From assembly GCA_030035585.1 (NCBI GenBank), contig CM057482.1, positions 59,028,828 through 59,092,827 of the forward strand: 64,000 bases of DNA, in the 5' to 3' direction. Made by a program: the position numbers and the translations under genes. Each line of letters begins with the position of its first letter. Within the stretch, counting starts at the first letter, position 1. The notes beneath the pieces were generated by a model. That model was not told the origin of the DNA. It worked only from the letters and a program-made list of their open reading frames with translations, and did not search any database. This stretch comes from Dugong dugon. Its lineage: Eukaryota; Chordata; Mammalia; Sirenia; Dugongidae. Shown piece after piece: positions 34,641 through 46,806 of this stretch.

Positions 34641-37440
34641 ACGTCATCACTATGACTGGTTTCAAATAATTTTTATTCAAATGTCTTATACAAATTATTT
34701 TGAGCAGCATATTGTTCATTATTGTTACATAATAAAAGTTTATCATCATGACAAATAACTTAGAGCAACAATAGTAGCATCATAATCAAGCTGCTTTTGA
34801 CAAGAGACAGTGATTTAAGCGTTTTCTTATTAACTATTTCTTTTGCTGAAAATGATAATTGAATAAATTATCTAGGCTGTTTAAGATATTCCTTTGCTTG
34901 CAATAGAGAGGAGAGCCAGCAGGCAGGTGACACATTCATTTGACAAACTTATATTGAGTGTCCTCCAGGTAAAGAGCATCGTGCTATGTTTTAGGGGAGA
35001 CGGGAGAAAAGGGCACATCTTCTGTCTGCTAGTTTAGTGGGCAGTGGTTAATGGAGCCTCACAGTGGTGGGAAGAGGTGAGAGCTTGGCCTTGCAAAACA
35101 AAGGAGATGAAAAATGAAAGATCCTCACCTTTCTGGTTGCAAAGTTGTTCTCCGCTGTTCTTAAGCAAGGAAGTTACAAAGAAGCTATGAAGCAAAGAAT
35201 ATGCCTCTGGGAAAAGTCAGTGTCCAAACCCTTTGTTCAAACCTGACCAGGCCCAGATGTGTATGTGCCGTGGGGCAGAGACTGCAGAGTGAAGATGATG
35301 GTCAGGTGGTCACCTCCACCCCATGGAACTCGGCTGCCACTTGTAGAGGCCAGACCACTGAGAAAGGAGCCGGAGTGATGGTAGGGCTGAGGCTCATAAT
35401 ATTCACAAGCAATATAATAAACAGCTGGACCCTGTCACCTATAAAGTTTCTTGCACCTTGTCTGCAAAGGAAAGTGGGCAAGAATCGGGGAGAGGATGGG
35501 CTTGGGAAGGCAGAGCAGGGCCTGGGGCAGAACCTTGCTGGCTTGTCATCCAATATTCAGGCACTTAAGACTTTCCTTATATGTGATAGAATCCACAATG
35601 ATACATCAACCCACAAACACTGTTACTAAGAACTCACCATATGCAAGTGCCTGTGAGGAGTCTGTTTGGATTAAAAACTGTTACAGCACAGGGTCTGGGT
35701 GGAGTGGGGGCAGGATTTCTTGGTGAAGGTAAGATGAAAATACGGAATGCTCAGTCACAGTTTCTGGAGGGCAGAGGCTGTCTTCTGCTTTTTCTGTATG
35801 CTGCATGAGGTTGCTTATTAGATTAAGCACTTAATTAGAAAGCTCATTTTTAATCCATTCTCAGAAGAAAGAGTCATGAGGCAAACATCCAGGAACGATT
35901 CTTTTGCCACCTCCACTGGTTCTGTTTCTTCTAAGGCTTCATCTCTCAGTGTGTGCATATCTGGGAGAGAAGCACCCTGTACCTGGTGCACAATGGCATT
36001 TTTAGCAAACGCCTCTGTCCCCCTGGCTAGGACAGCCATTGCTGACCAGAGGACATCAGCATGGCACAGGTGTGGACCGTCCACAGTGTTGTGCCAGGCA
36101 GAATGAGCATTGTCGTTGGCTGTGGAGAAATTCCAGTCAACTCCAGGCTACCTTGAGAAACATCAACCATAATCCAACAAAATGTCCTATTTCCTGACCA
36201 TGCTTGTTCCCTGTTTGTTAAACAGCAGAGCCCCAAGGAAGCCTGCAGATCTGGGGTCTGGAGTGTGTTCTTCTGGCTTTCTAGTTGGAAGGTCATGGAG
36301 CTTACTACCAAACAACATCAATGGAGTCAGGCCACCCCAGGCCAGAAGCCTGTTCAAGTAACGGATGGTCTGCTGTGTGCCAGTCTAGAAGCACTGTGGC
36401 GTCCCAGAGAATTAAAGTCAGCAGTATAAAGCCTGCTGCCCATCACCGTGCAAGCTGTGGATTTTAATCAATCTGGCCCTTCAGGAACAGTTGGTGTCCT
36501 AATGCCACCTGGTAAGTAAATTTCACCAACAACAAGAAGAGGAGGGCAGACTTCCCTTCACTCTTCCAGAAGTTGCCCCTCGCAGGTCCCTTCCCCAAAC
36601 TCCAGCACGCTTGTTCTCCTTCTCTTTGCAGCCACACTCTGAAGATGCCTCTGTTTCTGATCCTTGACCAGCCGCTTTCCTTTAGCAAATGCTTTCACAA
36701 AATCCATTCCTCCATTGATTTCATTGATTTCCTACCACTTCAGGGTCCACACAAGTGTGAAGAAGAGAATGAAGGTCAGTGGAAGGCCAGTCTTCCTGTC
36801 ACTTGGAAGCCTATTTCCACAGCAACTTTGTGCCTTAACTCAGTGTCCCTTAGTGCCAAAGAAAACTAGGGGACAGTGTCAAACAGTTCAAAACAAGGAC
36901 TAAGTGCAGGCACACCAGTTCTGCCCTATCCTCACCCTGGGCTCCTCATCCTTGACTGTATCCCTAGAGGAAGGTGTGGGGGGAAGGTGGGTCTTTTAAC
37001 AAGTTGATTAATGTAAGTGTGAAAAACAGTTGCAGAATTTAAAGTAAGCAAAAGTAGGATCATGGGAATTTTACATTGATAATGAAGAAGACTTCTGGCA
37101 AGGTAGACTGGAATGGTAAATCCAGGAGGAGGAGAAGGGGAGCGATAGGCTGAAAGCCAGATGCCAGGACAGCAGCACTTGTGGGAGGGAGCAGGGTAGA
37201 GAAAGGAAGTGCTTCCAGAAGGTTTGCTGTAGGTTTGCAGTGGCTTCTGTGTTGTTTGCTCAGAGATGCCACCAAAGGTTTATATTTAGTATTCAGGGAT
37301 TCTCTGGCACTGGACAGGTTTTATTTGAATGCTGCTCTGCTGAAACATGGCCGTCTGGTACCCCATGTCTATACAATTGCAGTTGAAAAAGCCAGACACA
37401 AACTCTCCAAATTCCTGTTCTTCGTCTCATAATTGAATAG
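34641..37440. other. Repeat-poor stretch; no confirmed gene
   Basis: 2.8 kb without an interspersed repeat I can name. GC content is higher than in the neighbouring LINE sequence. Openings of 80-140 residues occur on both strands, such as 35201-35629 (+), 35818-36084 (-) and 36573-36869 (+). None shows a domain I recognise, and overlapping frames on both strands argue for chance. It may be intergenic or intronic. Confidence 0.5.
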
Positions 37441-37963
37441 TATCTTAGTTATCTAGTGCTGCTATAATGGAAATACCACAAGTGGATGGGTTTAACAAAG
37501 AGAAATTTATTCTCTCACAGTTTAGGAGGCTAGAAGTCCAAATGCAGGGTACCAGTTCCAGGAGAAGACTTTCTCTCTCTGCCGACTGTGGGGGAAAGTC
37601 CCTGTCATCAATCTTCCCCTGATCTAAGAGCTTCTCAGCACAAGGACCCTGGATCCAAAGGACAAGCTTCGCTCCTGACTCTTCTTGCTTGGTGGGAAAG
37701 GTCCTTCTGTTTCTCTGCTCATTTCTCTCTTTTATATCTCAAAAGAGGTTGACTCAAGATACAACCTAATCCTGTAGATTGAATTCTTCCTCATTAACAT
37801 AACTGCCTCTAATCCTACCTCGTTAACATCATAGAGGTTAAGATTTACAACACATAGGAAAATTATATCAGATCAAAAAATAGAGGACAAACACACAACA
37901 CTGGGAATCATGGCCTAGCCAAATTGACATATATTTTTAGGGGACACAATTCAATCCATAACA
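37441..37963 (-). mobile_element. MaLR-like solo LTR with perfect 5-bp duplication
   Basis: A 523-bp antisense LTR (tatcttagttatctag to aatccataaca), flanked by aatag on both sides (37436-37440 and 37964-37968). It sits in otherwise repeat-poor DNA. Confidence 0.92.
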
Positions 37964-37968
37964 AATAG

Positions 37969-39340
37969 CTAAGATTAAAATGGTTACTTGTGATTGATTA
38001 GGTAGGATTAGAAATGTTTATCCCCCTGAAACCAGCTAACCACAGTGAAAAGCATTTCTAGTTCAGATAACTGGCTGAGACTAACCCAGGTTGCAAAACA
38101 ACCCACTGTAAACTGCCAGTCTGGACCGTGTTTGCCCTTACATGTGAAAGTGTAAGGCAGCCCACCTCTGATCTAGGCACACTCCCTGTTTGTAACAGCT
38201 CAAAGAAAATCTGTCCCCTTACCTGGCCAATTTTTTCTCTGACACAATGATTGAGACAGCTACATTCTTCTAGAACATCTAAGATGTAACCTCCTCCCTT
38301 CAGTGTTTCCCATTCATTTATCTAGTTTTTTCTCCCAGTGAACAACTAGCTAAGGCCTCTCCTTGGTTGACAATCCCAGAGAATTGGACCCCAGACTCCC
38401 TCTCCCCTTGCTCACTCTGCTGTGTCGCACTGACAAGAACACACCCAGGACTCTGCCTTGGAGTTGCGCATCCTGAGCTCTACTGAGATATTCTTTTGCC
38501 AGATACCTTCATGGATTGGTTCCCTCTATTAACTTTCTCCTGTGGTGTACCCTCCCAGAGAGGCCCTCCCCAACCAATCAACCTAAATTTGCTGGTTGCA
38601 TTTTTCCCCTTAACTTAACCATACCACCAATAACTGATACATAATATTTATTTAACACACTGTGTCCCCCAGTTGAAGGCAATGTACCTAGAAAACTGTC
38701 TGAACAAGAACAGACTCAGTAACTGCCTGCAGTGGCCCTTGGTAAGGAAGTGAGCCTAACTCACTGGGGCACCAGACACAAGCAAGTCTCTGTGAATTAA
38801 AAACACAGCAGCAAGGACAGCAGCTGGGTGGAGAACCCAGTCAGAAGGGAGATAATGGCACAGGTACAACTTGGATAATATGAAGGAGAGTGGAATGAGT
38901 CTCAGGAAAAGTAAAAATCAGAAACATGAGTAAGCTCTCAACTGCTATTACTTAACCCTGGAAAAGGCTATTGGGAAAAGGAAGGAAGCTGCCAAATAGT
39001 GACATTATGATTTATAACAGCCAGTCCTGGGTATGTTCAACAAAAATTTGTGAGAGCCAGAACAAAACACTCTTATTTGGAAGCGAAGATCAGGATGACA
39101 AAGGCCACGTGGTGACAAATGGGCCTGGCATTTACTGTGTGAGTGACCCTGCAATCAATCTTAAAGTAAACAACCCTCAGGGGAAATTGACAGGGTGCCC
39201 TGTTTATCTAACATTGATTTTCTTCCCTTTGAAATCTAAGAAGTAAAACAATGCTTATCTTAACCTTGGCAATCCTATTAAAAAAATATTCCACTTCATT
39301 CATTCATCATACTTTCAAAAGTAAATAAGAATTTTGGTAT
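37969..39340. other. No feature assigned
   Basis: 1.4 kb without a recognised repeat or domain. One opening at 38971-39246 (+, 91 residues) has no family resemblance. The part 38000-38480 has a loosely LTR-like feel, but no ends could be fixed. Confidence 0.5.
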
Positions 39341-41073
39341 GGACATGATGTAGACTTGTATGTCCCTGCTCCTTCACACTAAGTACAACTATAAACCCTG
39401 GAAACAGCTCAAGGCAGCCAAAGGGGAACTCTGAAAGACGGGAAAAGGAAAGTGAACTGGATAGGGCCCCAGGACTTAAGGAAAACCATAGCAGCAGGAT
39501 GCCCTACTGCCCTCATCCAACAGAAAGCAACCCAGGCACAAATTTCCCCAGACTAGCAAAATAAGGCAGCCGGGGTTGTTTCTTTCACTTCTCCCCCAGA
39601 ATAAACTCTAGTCCCACCCACAACACTAGGTAAGCCTAGCAGAACCAATAAGGGGGGTTGATCTGAAGCCATGCTGACAATGAATGGCTCCACCAAGCCT
39701 GAAGCCCCCCTCCTCCACCTAGAGACACTGTGAAGCCAGGGGCCACCTGCAAGAGGAATCCTAGACCAATAAGCACCTGGCTGGGGAGATGCTCTTCTTC
39801 CCCCATAGACAAGGGCAACACACTCTAACAATTACCCAGCACAGGAAGTGCTCTTCATCCCTGTGGGCCAGAGACTCCCCTTCCCCATCTAGGGCACCTA
39901 GGCCAGGCCCAGGTAATCTTCTTTCACATCCTCAAGCAACAAAGGTGAATAGGAACCCCAGCAGCACAAGATAAGCCAAGAAAACCAAAATAGCTTATCA
40001 GCTCTGAAATCAGACTGTTATTGGAACCTAGTTTACAAAAACCACATAGACCAGTACTTACGTGCCAAACCTAAAAATGGTGACTGCATTACAAAACAAA
40101 AAAATGTAATAGGGTACAGAGTCTCCTAACATAATAGCCCAAATGTCCAGGATATAATAAAAAAAAAAATGTATCATATCAAGAACAGGAAAAATCAGAA
40201 CTTGAATGAGAAAAAACAATCAACAGATGCGAACACCAGAAGAAATCAGGTGCTCAAATTATATGACAAGGATTTTAAAGCACACATTACAAAAAGGACA
40301 CAACAAGAAATTACAAATTTTCTCAAAACAAATGAAAATTTAGAAAATCTCATCAAAGAAATGTTATTCTTAAAAAAACAAATGTAAAATATAGAGCTAA
40401 AAACTTCAATAAGAAATTAAAAAACTCATTTGATGACTCAATAGTGAAGTGGAGATGATAGAGGATAGCATCAGAGAACTTTAGAACATCAATAAAATTC
40501 AACAACAGAGAGAAAACAGACTAAAAATAAAAAATGAGCAGAGCCTCAAGGACTTTAACAAAATATCCAACTTTCCTATATCAGAGTCCCAGAAGGAGAG
40601 GAGAGAGTGGGGCTAATAGAATATTTAAAGAAGTAATGGCTGGAAACTCCTCAAATTTGGTCAAAGACATAAACTCACAAATTCAAGAAGCTCAGCAAAT
40701 CCCAAAAGAATAAACCCAAAGAAGTCCACACCAAAACAACATAATCAAACTCTGAAAACTAAATAAAAAGAAAAAAAATCCTGAAAGCTGTAAGAGAAAT
40801 GAAGCTTACATATAGAAAAAAAAAAAATCAGATGATAGCAGATTTATCATTAGAAACCACGGAAGCCAGAAGGAAATGGCACAACATATTTCAAGTGCTG
40901 AAAGAAAAGTACTATCAAGCCAGATTCCTATATCCAATGAAACTGTACTTTAGGAATGAAGGGGAAATTAAGACATTTTAAAATGATGGAATATTAGAAG
41001 AATTGGTCACTAACAGACCTACCTTAAAGAATGGCTAAATGAAACTCCTTCTCCTCATGAGGTTTCTATATAA

Positions 41074-41239
41074 AAACCAAAAAAAAACCCAATGCAGTCG
41101 AGTTGATTCTGACTCATAGCGACCTTACAGGACAGAGTAGAACTGCCCCACAGAGTTTCCAAAGAGCACTGGTGGATTCGAACTGCTGAACTTTTGGTTA
41201 GCAGCCAAACTCTTAACCACTACACCACCAGGGTTTCCA
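41074..41239 (-). mobile_element. AfroSINE
   Basis: Antisense copy: gcagtcgagttgattctgac, agaactgccccacagag, gaacttttggttagcagcc and the reversed head accaccagggtttcc. It lies 30 bp from a second copy in the same orientation. Confidence 0.9.
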
Positions 41240-41271
41240 ACAATAACCTATCTATAAGAAATTCACTTCAA

Positions 41272-41467
41272 ATACACAGTCAAGTCAATTCCGACTCATA
41301 GTGATAAAACAGGACAGAATAGAGCTGCCCCCCATAGGGTTTCCTAGGCTGCAAGTCTAGGTTGCTAGGTCTTTTCTCCCTCAGAGCTGCTGGATGAGTT
41401 TGAACTGCCAACCTTTCCACCTTTTGGTTAGCAGGTGAGTGCTTAACCATTGCACCACCAGGGCTCC
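41272..41467 (-). mobile_element. AfroSINE
   Basis: Antisense copy with cagtcaagtcaattccgac, ccccatagggtttcctag, ccttttggttagcaggtg and accaccagggctcc. The flanking L1 continues immediately after. Confidence 0.9.
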
Positions 41468-42225
41468 TAAATTAGACATTAGACAAATAAAATTACTAGA
41501 CAAAGTGAAATATTACATAATGTTAAAAAAATCACTTCACCAGGAAAACATAACAGTTTCGAATGTATATGCACCAAGCAACAGAGCCTCAAAATACATG
41601 AAACAAAACCTGATAGAGCTGAAAGGAAAAATAGACAAATCCACAATAATAGTTGGAGGCTTCAGTATCCCTCTCTCAGCAACTAATAGAACTATCAGTT
41701 AGAAAATCAGCAACAATGTAGAAGATCTTAACAAACCTATCAAGGAACAGAATCTAATTGATGTATGTAGAGAACTCCACCCAACAACAGCAGAATATTC
41801 ATTGTCTTTTTTTATAGACTCATAGAACATTCATCTAGGTAAATCATATCTTGAATCATTAAAAAACTCAACAAGTGTAAAATAATATACTCTAATAACA
41901 TAGAGTATGTTCTCAAACCATATGAAAAAAAACTAGAAATCAATAGCAGGAAGACAACAGGAAAATTTCAAAACACTTGAAAATTAAACAACCAAAGGGT
42001 CAAAGAGGAAGTCTCAAAAGGAATTAAAAAATGCAAAGAACTAAATGAAAATTAAACATAACATATAAGTTAAAGTATATGGAATGCAACTAAAACTCTG
42101 AAGAGAGGAAAATTTATAGCAATAAATGAAAAGAAGAAAGGTCATAGATGACTGATCTAAATTTCTACCTCAATAAGATAGAAAAGTAAGATAAACCCAA
42201 AGAAAGCAGAAGAAAGAAAATAAAT

Positions 42226-42458
42226 CTCATTCAATATTTCAGCTTGAGAAGTTAGAATTGGATCTAATATTTCATTTGGTGGGTTCACTGAAGCATGGAT
42301 TAAACAGTGGCCTACACTAAATCAAGCTGAAATGAACACCTGTCTTGGTATACTGTATAAGAAAGTATCCAAAGGCTTAGGGAAATTGGCATGTTAGAGT
42401 GGATTTATCAGGTTGGATCCATGGAGTGTCCAGGAGATATATCTTTTACCACAACAGT
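42226..42458 (+). pseudogene. ERV-L gag fragment
   Basis: Parallels the gag capsid region of the provirus at 8030-8200: tcagcttgagaagttagaa, ttggtgggttcactgaagc, ctgtataagaaag. Stops are present. It is followed by an RTE fragment and then by pol sequence, so everything between capsid and RNase H is missing. Confidence 0.75.
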
Positions 42459-42633
42459 GAGGAAGAAGAAAAAGGAAGACCCACAATGAGATGGATTGAT
42501 ACAGTGGCTGTAACAATGGGCTCAAACATAGCAATGATTGTGAGGATGGTGCAAGACCAGGAAATGTTTTGTTCTGCTATACATAGGATTGCTATGAGTT
42601 AGAACTGACTCGATGCACCTAAAAACAACAACT
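42459..42633 (+). mobile_element. RTE 3' end inserted at the ERV-L deletion point
   Basis: A short sense RTE tail encoding GRPTMRWIDTVAVTMGSNIAMIV and ending agaactgactcgatgcacc. It sits exactly where the ERV-L jumps from gag to RNase H. Confidence 0.85.
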
Positions 42634-44279
42634 CCGGCCTATTTATTAAGTGGCTCAAAAAACTGCTAATTTTGGGGGGGGGGGCCCAGAACAAGCGAAT
42701 GCTGTGCAACAGTTTCTGGCTGCCATGCAAGCCGCTTTGCCACTTGGGCCATATGCTCTGGCTGATTCAATGGTGCTTGAAGTGTCAGTGGCAGATAGAG
42801 ATGCTGTTTGGAGTCTTTGACAGGCCCCTATTGGTGAATCACAGCTAGGACTCTTAGGATTTTGGGGTAAAGCCCTGTCATCCCCTGCAGATAACTACAT
42901 TCTTTTGAGAAACAGCTTTTGGCTTGTTACTGGGCCTTAGTAGAGACTGAAGGCCTAACCATGGGCCATCAAGTCACTGTGCATACTGAGCTGCCCATCA
43001 TGAACTGAGTGCTGTCTGATCCATGGTCTCCACTCCTGTCACTTTACCTTCCATTTCCCAGTCTGCACCTATGCCATCATGGGGAGCTCCTTCTGATCAG
43101 TTGACTGAGGAAGAGCAAACGATGGTTCCAAGCAATATGCATGCACCACTCAAAAGTGGATAGCGGCAGCACTGCCGCCCCTTTATGGGACCTCCCCTTC
43201 AGACAGTAGTGAAGGGAAATCCTTCCAATGGGCAGAACTTGGAACAGTTATCCTGGTTATTCACTTACTTGGAAGGAGAAACAGCCAGTTGTGCGACTGT
43301 ATACTGATTCAAGGGCTGTGGTCAATGGTTTGGTTAGATGGTCAGGGACTTGGAAGGAATGTGATTGGAAAATTGTGACAAGGAGGTATGCTGAAGTGGT
43401 ATGTGGATAGATTTCTCTTAATGGGCCAAAGAGGTGAAGATATGTGTACCTCATGTGAATGCTTTCCAAACCGTATCCTCAGCAGAGAAGGATTTAAACA
43501 ATCAGTTGGCTTGAAAGACACATTCTGTGGAAATCAATCATCCTCTTTCCCCATCCACTCCTGTCATTGCCCGGTGGGCTCATGAACAAAGTGGCCATGG
43601 TGGCTGGGATGGAGGTTATGTATGGGCTCAGCAACATGGATTTCCACTTACCAAAGATAGCTTGACTATAGCCACTGCTGAGTGTCCAAACTGTCAGCAG
43701 CAGAAACCAACACTAAGTCTTCAATATGGTTCCATTCTTTGGGGTGATCAGCCAGCAACCTCGTTTCAGGTTGATTATATTGGGCTGCTTCCATCATGGA
43801 AATGGAAGCACTTTGTTCTTACTGGGATAGACACTTACTCTGGATAGGGATTTGTCTTCCCTGCATGCAATGCCTCTGCCAAAACTACCATCCATGGACT
43901 TACAAAATGCCTCATCCACCATCATAGTATACCACACACCATTGCCACGGATGCCAAGGACTTACTTCACAGCAAATGAAGTGAGGCATGGGCCCATGCT
44001 CCTGGAATTCATTGTTCTTACCATGTTTCCCATCATTCCGAAGCAGCTGGCTTGCTAGAACAATGGAATGGTCTTCTAAAGACAAAAAACAGTGACAGCT
44101 AGGAGGCAATATTTTGAAGGGTTGGGACAATGGTCTTCAGGTGGCTGTATATGCTCTAAATAGGCATCCAAATATGGAGCTGTTTCTCCCATAGACAGAA
44201 TTCAGGATTCCAGGAATCAAAGGGTGGAAATGGAAGTGGCACCACTCAATATTACCTCTAGTGACCCACTCACAAAATT
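42634..44279 (+). pseudogene. ERV-L pol remnant: RNase H and integrase
   Basis: RNase H is recognisable near 42840-43410: WAELG-like residues near 43220 and the motif RLYTDSRAVVNGL (frame 43228-43410), where the DS carries the catalytic Asp. The integrase follows. Frame 43527-43847 has the HHCC zinc module (WAHEQSGHGG ... AECPNCQQQ) and the start of the catalytic core (FQVDYIGLLPSWK, LTGIDTYSG). A TAG follows directly after that. The rest of the core is broken, and the C-terminal PIARIHG-type region of the other copy is mutated. It ends near 44279, before the dUTPase-like domain, and joins LTR sequence. Confidence 0.85.
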
Positions 44280-44485
44280 TTTGCTTCACATATCTACTAT
44301 GAGCATCCAATCAGTTGAAAAGGGAGTTCCTTGGGGGTGTGGCCTGCCTCTAGTATATAAATTGATGTTTCAGCAAGGCTCACTCCTGCTTCCAACTCAT
44401 CATCTGACTTCCGGTTCTTGGGACTTGGGATTCACCAGCTCCCACTGACCTGTTAGGCAGCAGCAACATTACACCATCTGACTGA
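44280..44485 (+). mobile_element. Partial ERV-L LTR joined to pol
   Basis: Enters the LTR at its middle (tatctactatgagcatcc, gaaaagggagttccttgg, tatataaattgatg TATA region) without the first 100 or more bases and stops before the R/U5 repeat. The junction lacks the pol 3' end and dUTPase-like region, showing one deletion across pol and LTR. Confidence 0.8.
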
Positions 44486-45540
44486 TCCTGAAGAAAAGAT
44501 GTAACACACTAGTTTTAGTTAAGTGTGGAATCACGTGGCCCTTATCATGTGAGGCCAAGGTGATAAAATCACATATAATCCCTAGATTTTGGCACATTCA
44601 CCAAGAAAAGACAGAGACAGAACTTTCCTCTAGAGTCTGATTCTCTCCAAATACTGAGACTCTGGATTTAGATTCTGCACATTGTCACTAGCCTTGGACC
44701 CTAGCTATAAGGGACCTTTGGTGAAGATAAGCCACTGATTGATTTTTTCTCCTGAGACCACTCGTATAAGGTCAATGCTTTGAAGTCTAAAGATTTGGAC
44801 TCTAAGCATTGAACTAACCATAAATTGTCATGATTCTCCTGTCCTAATTGAATGTCTTGTGATCTTAACTGTGTGCCTTTCCATGGCTACCTTGCAATAA
44901 AGTAAATGAGTTTATGCAGTATAAACTTAAGTATTTATTCACTTATTTTAAAAATAAAATTCCACAGGACAGAGACATATTGACCAGTGACTGGAAAGAC
45001 CAAGGGGCAGGTCTGACTTCATGCATGACCGTATTCTGTAGGTCGCACAGGGTCATCAGGAATCAGGCTCTCTCCTCCTCTCAGCTCCTCTTTGCTTGGA
45101 TGTGCATTGCTCTCAGACTGACTCTCCAAGTAGGGCAAAGTCACCATGGCAAGTCCAGGCTCACATATCTTCAAAGCCCTGAGCAGAGAGAATGCTTCTT
45201 TTCTCACATCCACTCTAGACAAATACTAGTTTGGTCACGGGGAGATGGTATGCTTTGACCTGACCAAGATGGGGAGGGGGCACTGGCCTGTCTGAGTTGC
45301 AAACGTAGGTCTTTACAGACGGGAGGGCTTCTCACTAGAGTAAGGTAAGAAAGCTTGTAGAGAATGCACAAATGGTAGAAAACTCAGTCTAGTTCTGGTA
45401 AAAGTCAAATAAGACGAAGACAGGAAAATGTCCACTGGGTTGGGCCACCTTGGGGTCATTGATGATTTTGACAAGAAAAGTTCCAATGAACTGGTGGGGT
45501 CAGAAGCCAAATTAGAGTCAACTGAAGAGAAAGCAGGAGA
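44486..45540. other. No feature assigned
   Basis: About 1.05 kb. The part 45000-45230 has a composition reminiscent of an old mammalian interspersed repeat, but I cannot place it. A 114-residue opening at 44914-45258 has no domain I know. Confidence 0.5.
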
Positions 45541-46740
45541 AGCTATTTGGTAATAAACACTAAAGTTAAAAATAGACATAACCTGAAACCCAGTAATTCC
45601 GTTTTTAGGTATATATAGACAAGAAACTCTAACACATACACTAAAAAAAGTACTAAAATGTTCTTAGTATCATTGGTAAAAAGAACAAAATTTTAAAAAA
45701 GTAAAAAATCGTAAATTCTCAACAATGGGAGAATGGATAAGTAAATTGTGATATAATTGTACAATGGAACACTATGTTCAGTTAAAATGTATGAGTGAAA
45801 AAATTATATGTATGCATGAAATTTTTTAACTCCTCCAAGTTTAAGTTGAGCAAAAAAACAGAAATTGTAGAATGATATGTACAGTCAAATAACAGCTAAG
45901 TAAAGTTTAAATCATGTAAAACAATTCTATACACTCTCTCCTCACTTATTGACTTGGCTAGGTTCCAAAGATCAGGTTGTTATGCAAAATTGGTGTTATG
46001 CAAAAATGGAGGATGACCACATCAGATCACAAAATGTAGTATGACTACATCATTACATAACTGCCAAATTACATCATTACATAACTGCCCAAACCACTGA
46101 GAATCATGACTCAGCCAAGTGCACACATAACCTTAACCATCACAGCCAACGTCACTCTTGCCTCACATGCTTGGCCTTCATTACATACATCGTTACTGTG
46201 CATAATAGTCAGATAGTAGATTTTTTACTATTGTGGTAAGTGCAAAATGATGGATAAGGAAATAGTCGATAAGTGAGGAGAAGTTGTATATTGTTTATAA
46301 AGAGATACATAAGTAGCAAAGATACTTTAAAATTACAATAAACACCAAATCTATGTCTGGAGTCACCTCTGGTGGGAGGAAGGGGATGTGATTGGAAAGA
46401 ATATAGAGTTGGCTTCAGTTATATTTAGTAGTTTTTTTAGTTAAACTGGTAATGTATATACAGATGTTCATAATATTTTCTCTATTTTTATGTCTGTATT
46501 ATTTGTACTAATAAAAAGAGAGTATATGGGAACAGAGAACATATACAATTACAAGAAGTTCTTCTGTGAAATGAATCAGAGAAATGGGGTTGTGGATAGA
46601 GCAAAATGATTATTTTTTAAGATGGGATTGAATGTTACTACCATGGAGTTAGGGATTTTTATCTTGTTTTTACTATTCTATCCCTAGCCCCTGGAAAACT
46701 TGCCTGGAACATAGAAAACATTAAATACATAATAAATATT
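45541..46740 (+). mobile_element. L1 3' end, interrupted by a DNA transposon
   Basis: Sense L1 3' portion: caatgggagaatggataag, acaatggaacactatgttcag (45765), then 3' UTR pieces such as atattgtttataaagagatac after the insertion at 46287. It ends near 46740. No ORF. Confidence 0.75.
45932..46286. mobile_element. Composite TIR transposon containing a piece of ERV-L LTR
   Basis: 355 bp with 22-bp terminal inverted repeats: the left end runs from cactctctcctcacttatt, the right end reads (in reverse complement) caacttctcctcacttatc; 18 of 22 positions match. TA dinucleotides flank both ends (45930-45931 and 46287-46288), as in Tc1/mariner and Tigger-like elements. The middle, 46013-46144, matches the first 132 or so bases of the ERV-L LTR in antisense (begins tgtgatggttaagg read from 46144). 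No transposase is present, so it is non-autonomous. Confidence 0.7.
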
Positions 46741-46806
46741 AAATACATATCTGTCAAATGAATGGATGAATTAATGAATGAGTGGATAAGTGAATGAATG
46801 AAGTAT
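46741..46806. repeat. Imperfect (ATGA)n repeat
   Basis: Degenerate aatgaatg/gatgaatt units of about 65 bp after the L1 end. Confidence 0.7.

Larger units (their letters stand above)
39341..42225 (+). mobile_element. Old L1: 5' region, ORF1 and endonuclease, interrupted
   Basis: Sense L1 from 5' UTR-type sequence through ORF1 to the ORF2 endonuclease. ORF1 fragments: 40169-40387 (N-terminal, Lys/Glu-rich) and 40799-40981 (ETTEARRKWHNIFQVLKEK, FRNEGEIKTF). Endonuclease fragment in 41439-41702 (HQENITVSNVYAPSNRASKY, STIIVGGFSIPLS). The last motif normally reads VGDFN; here the catalytic Asp is Gly. Two AfroSINEs are inserted between ORF1 and ORF2. Sequence similarity ends at about 42225 where ERV-L gag begins. 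Confidence 0.75.

Noticed and set aside
35818..36311. Candidate host exon on the minus strand
   Set aside because: Kept only as part of the repeat-poor island; competing frames on the plus strand and no recognisable domain.
42671..42682. Poly(G) run as a structural signal
   Set aside because: A single G run in a decayed ERV-L; no neighbouring G tracts to form a quadruplex with confidence.
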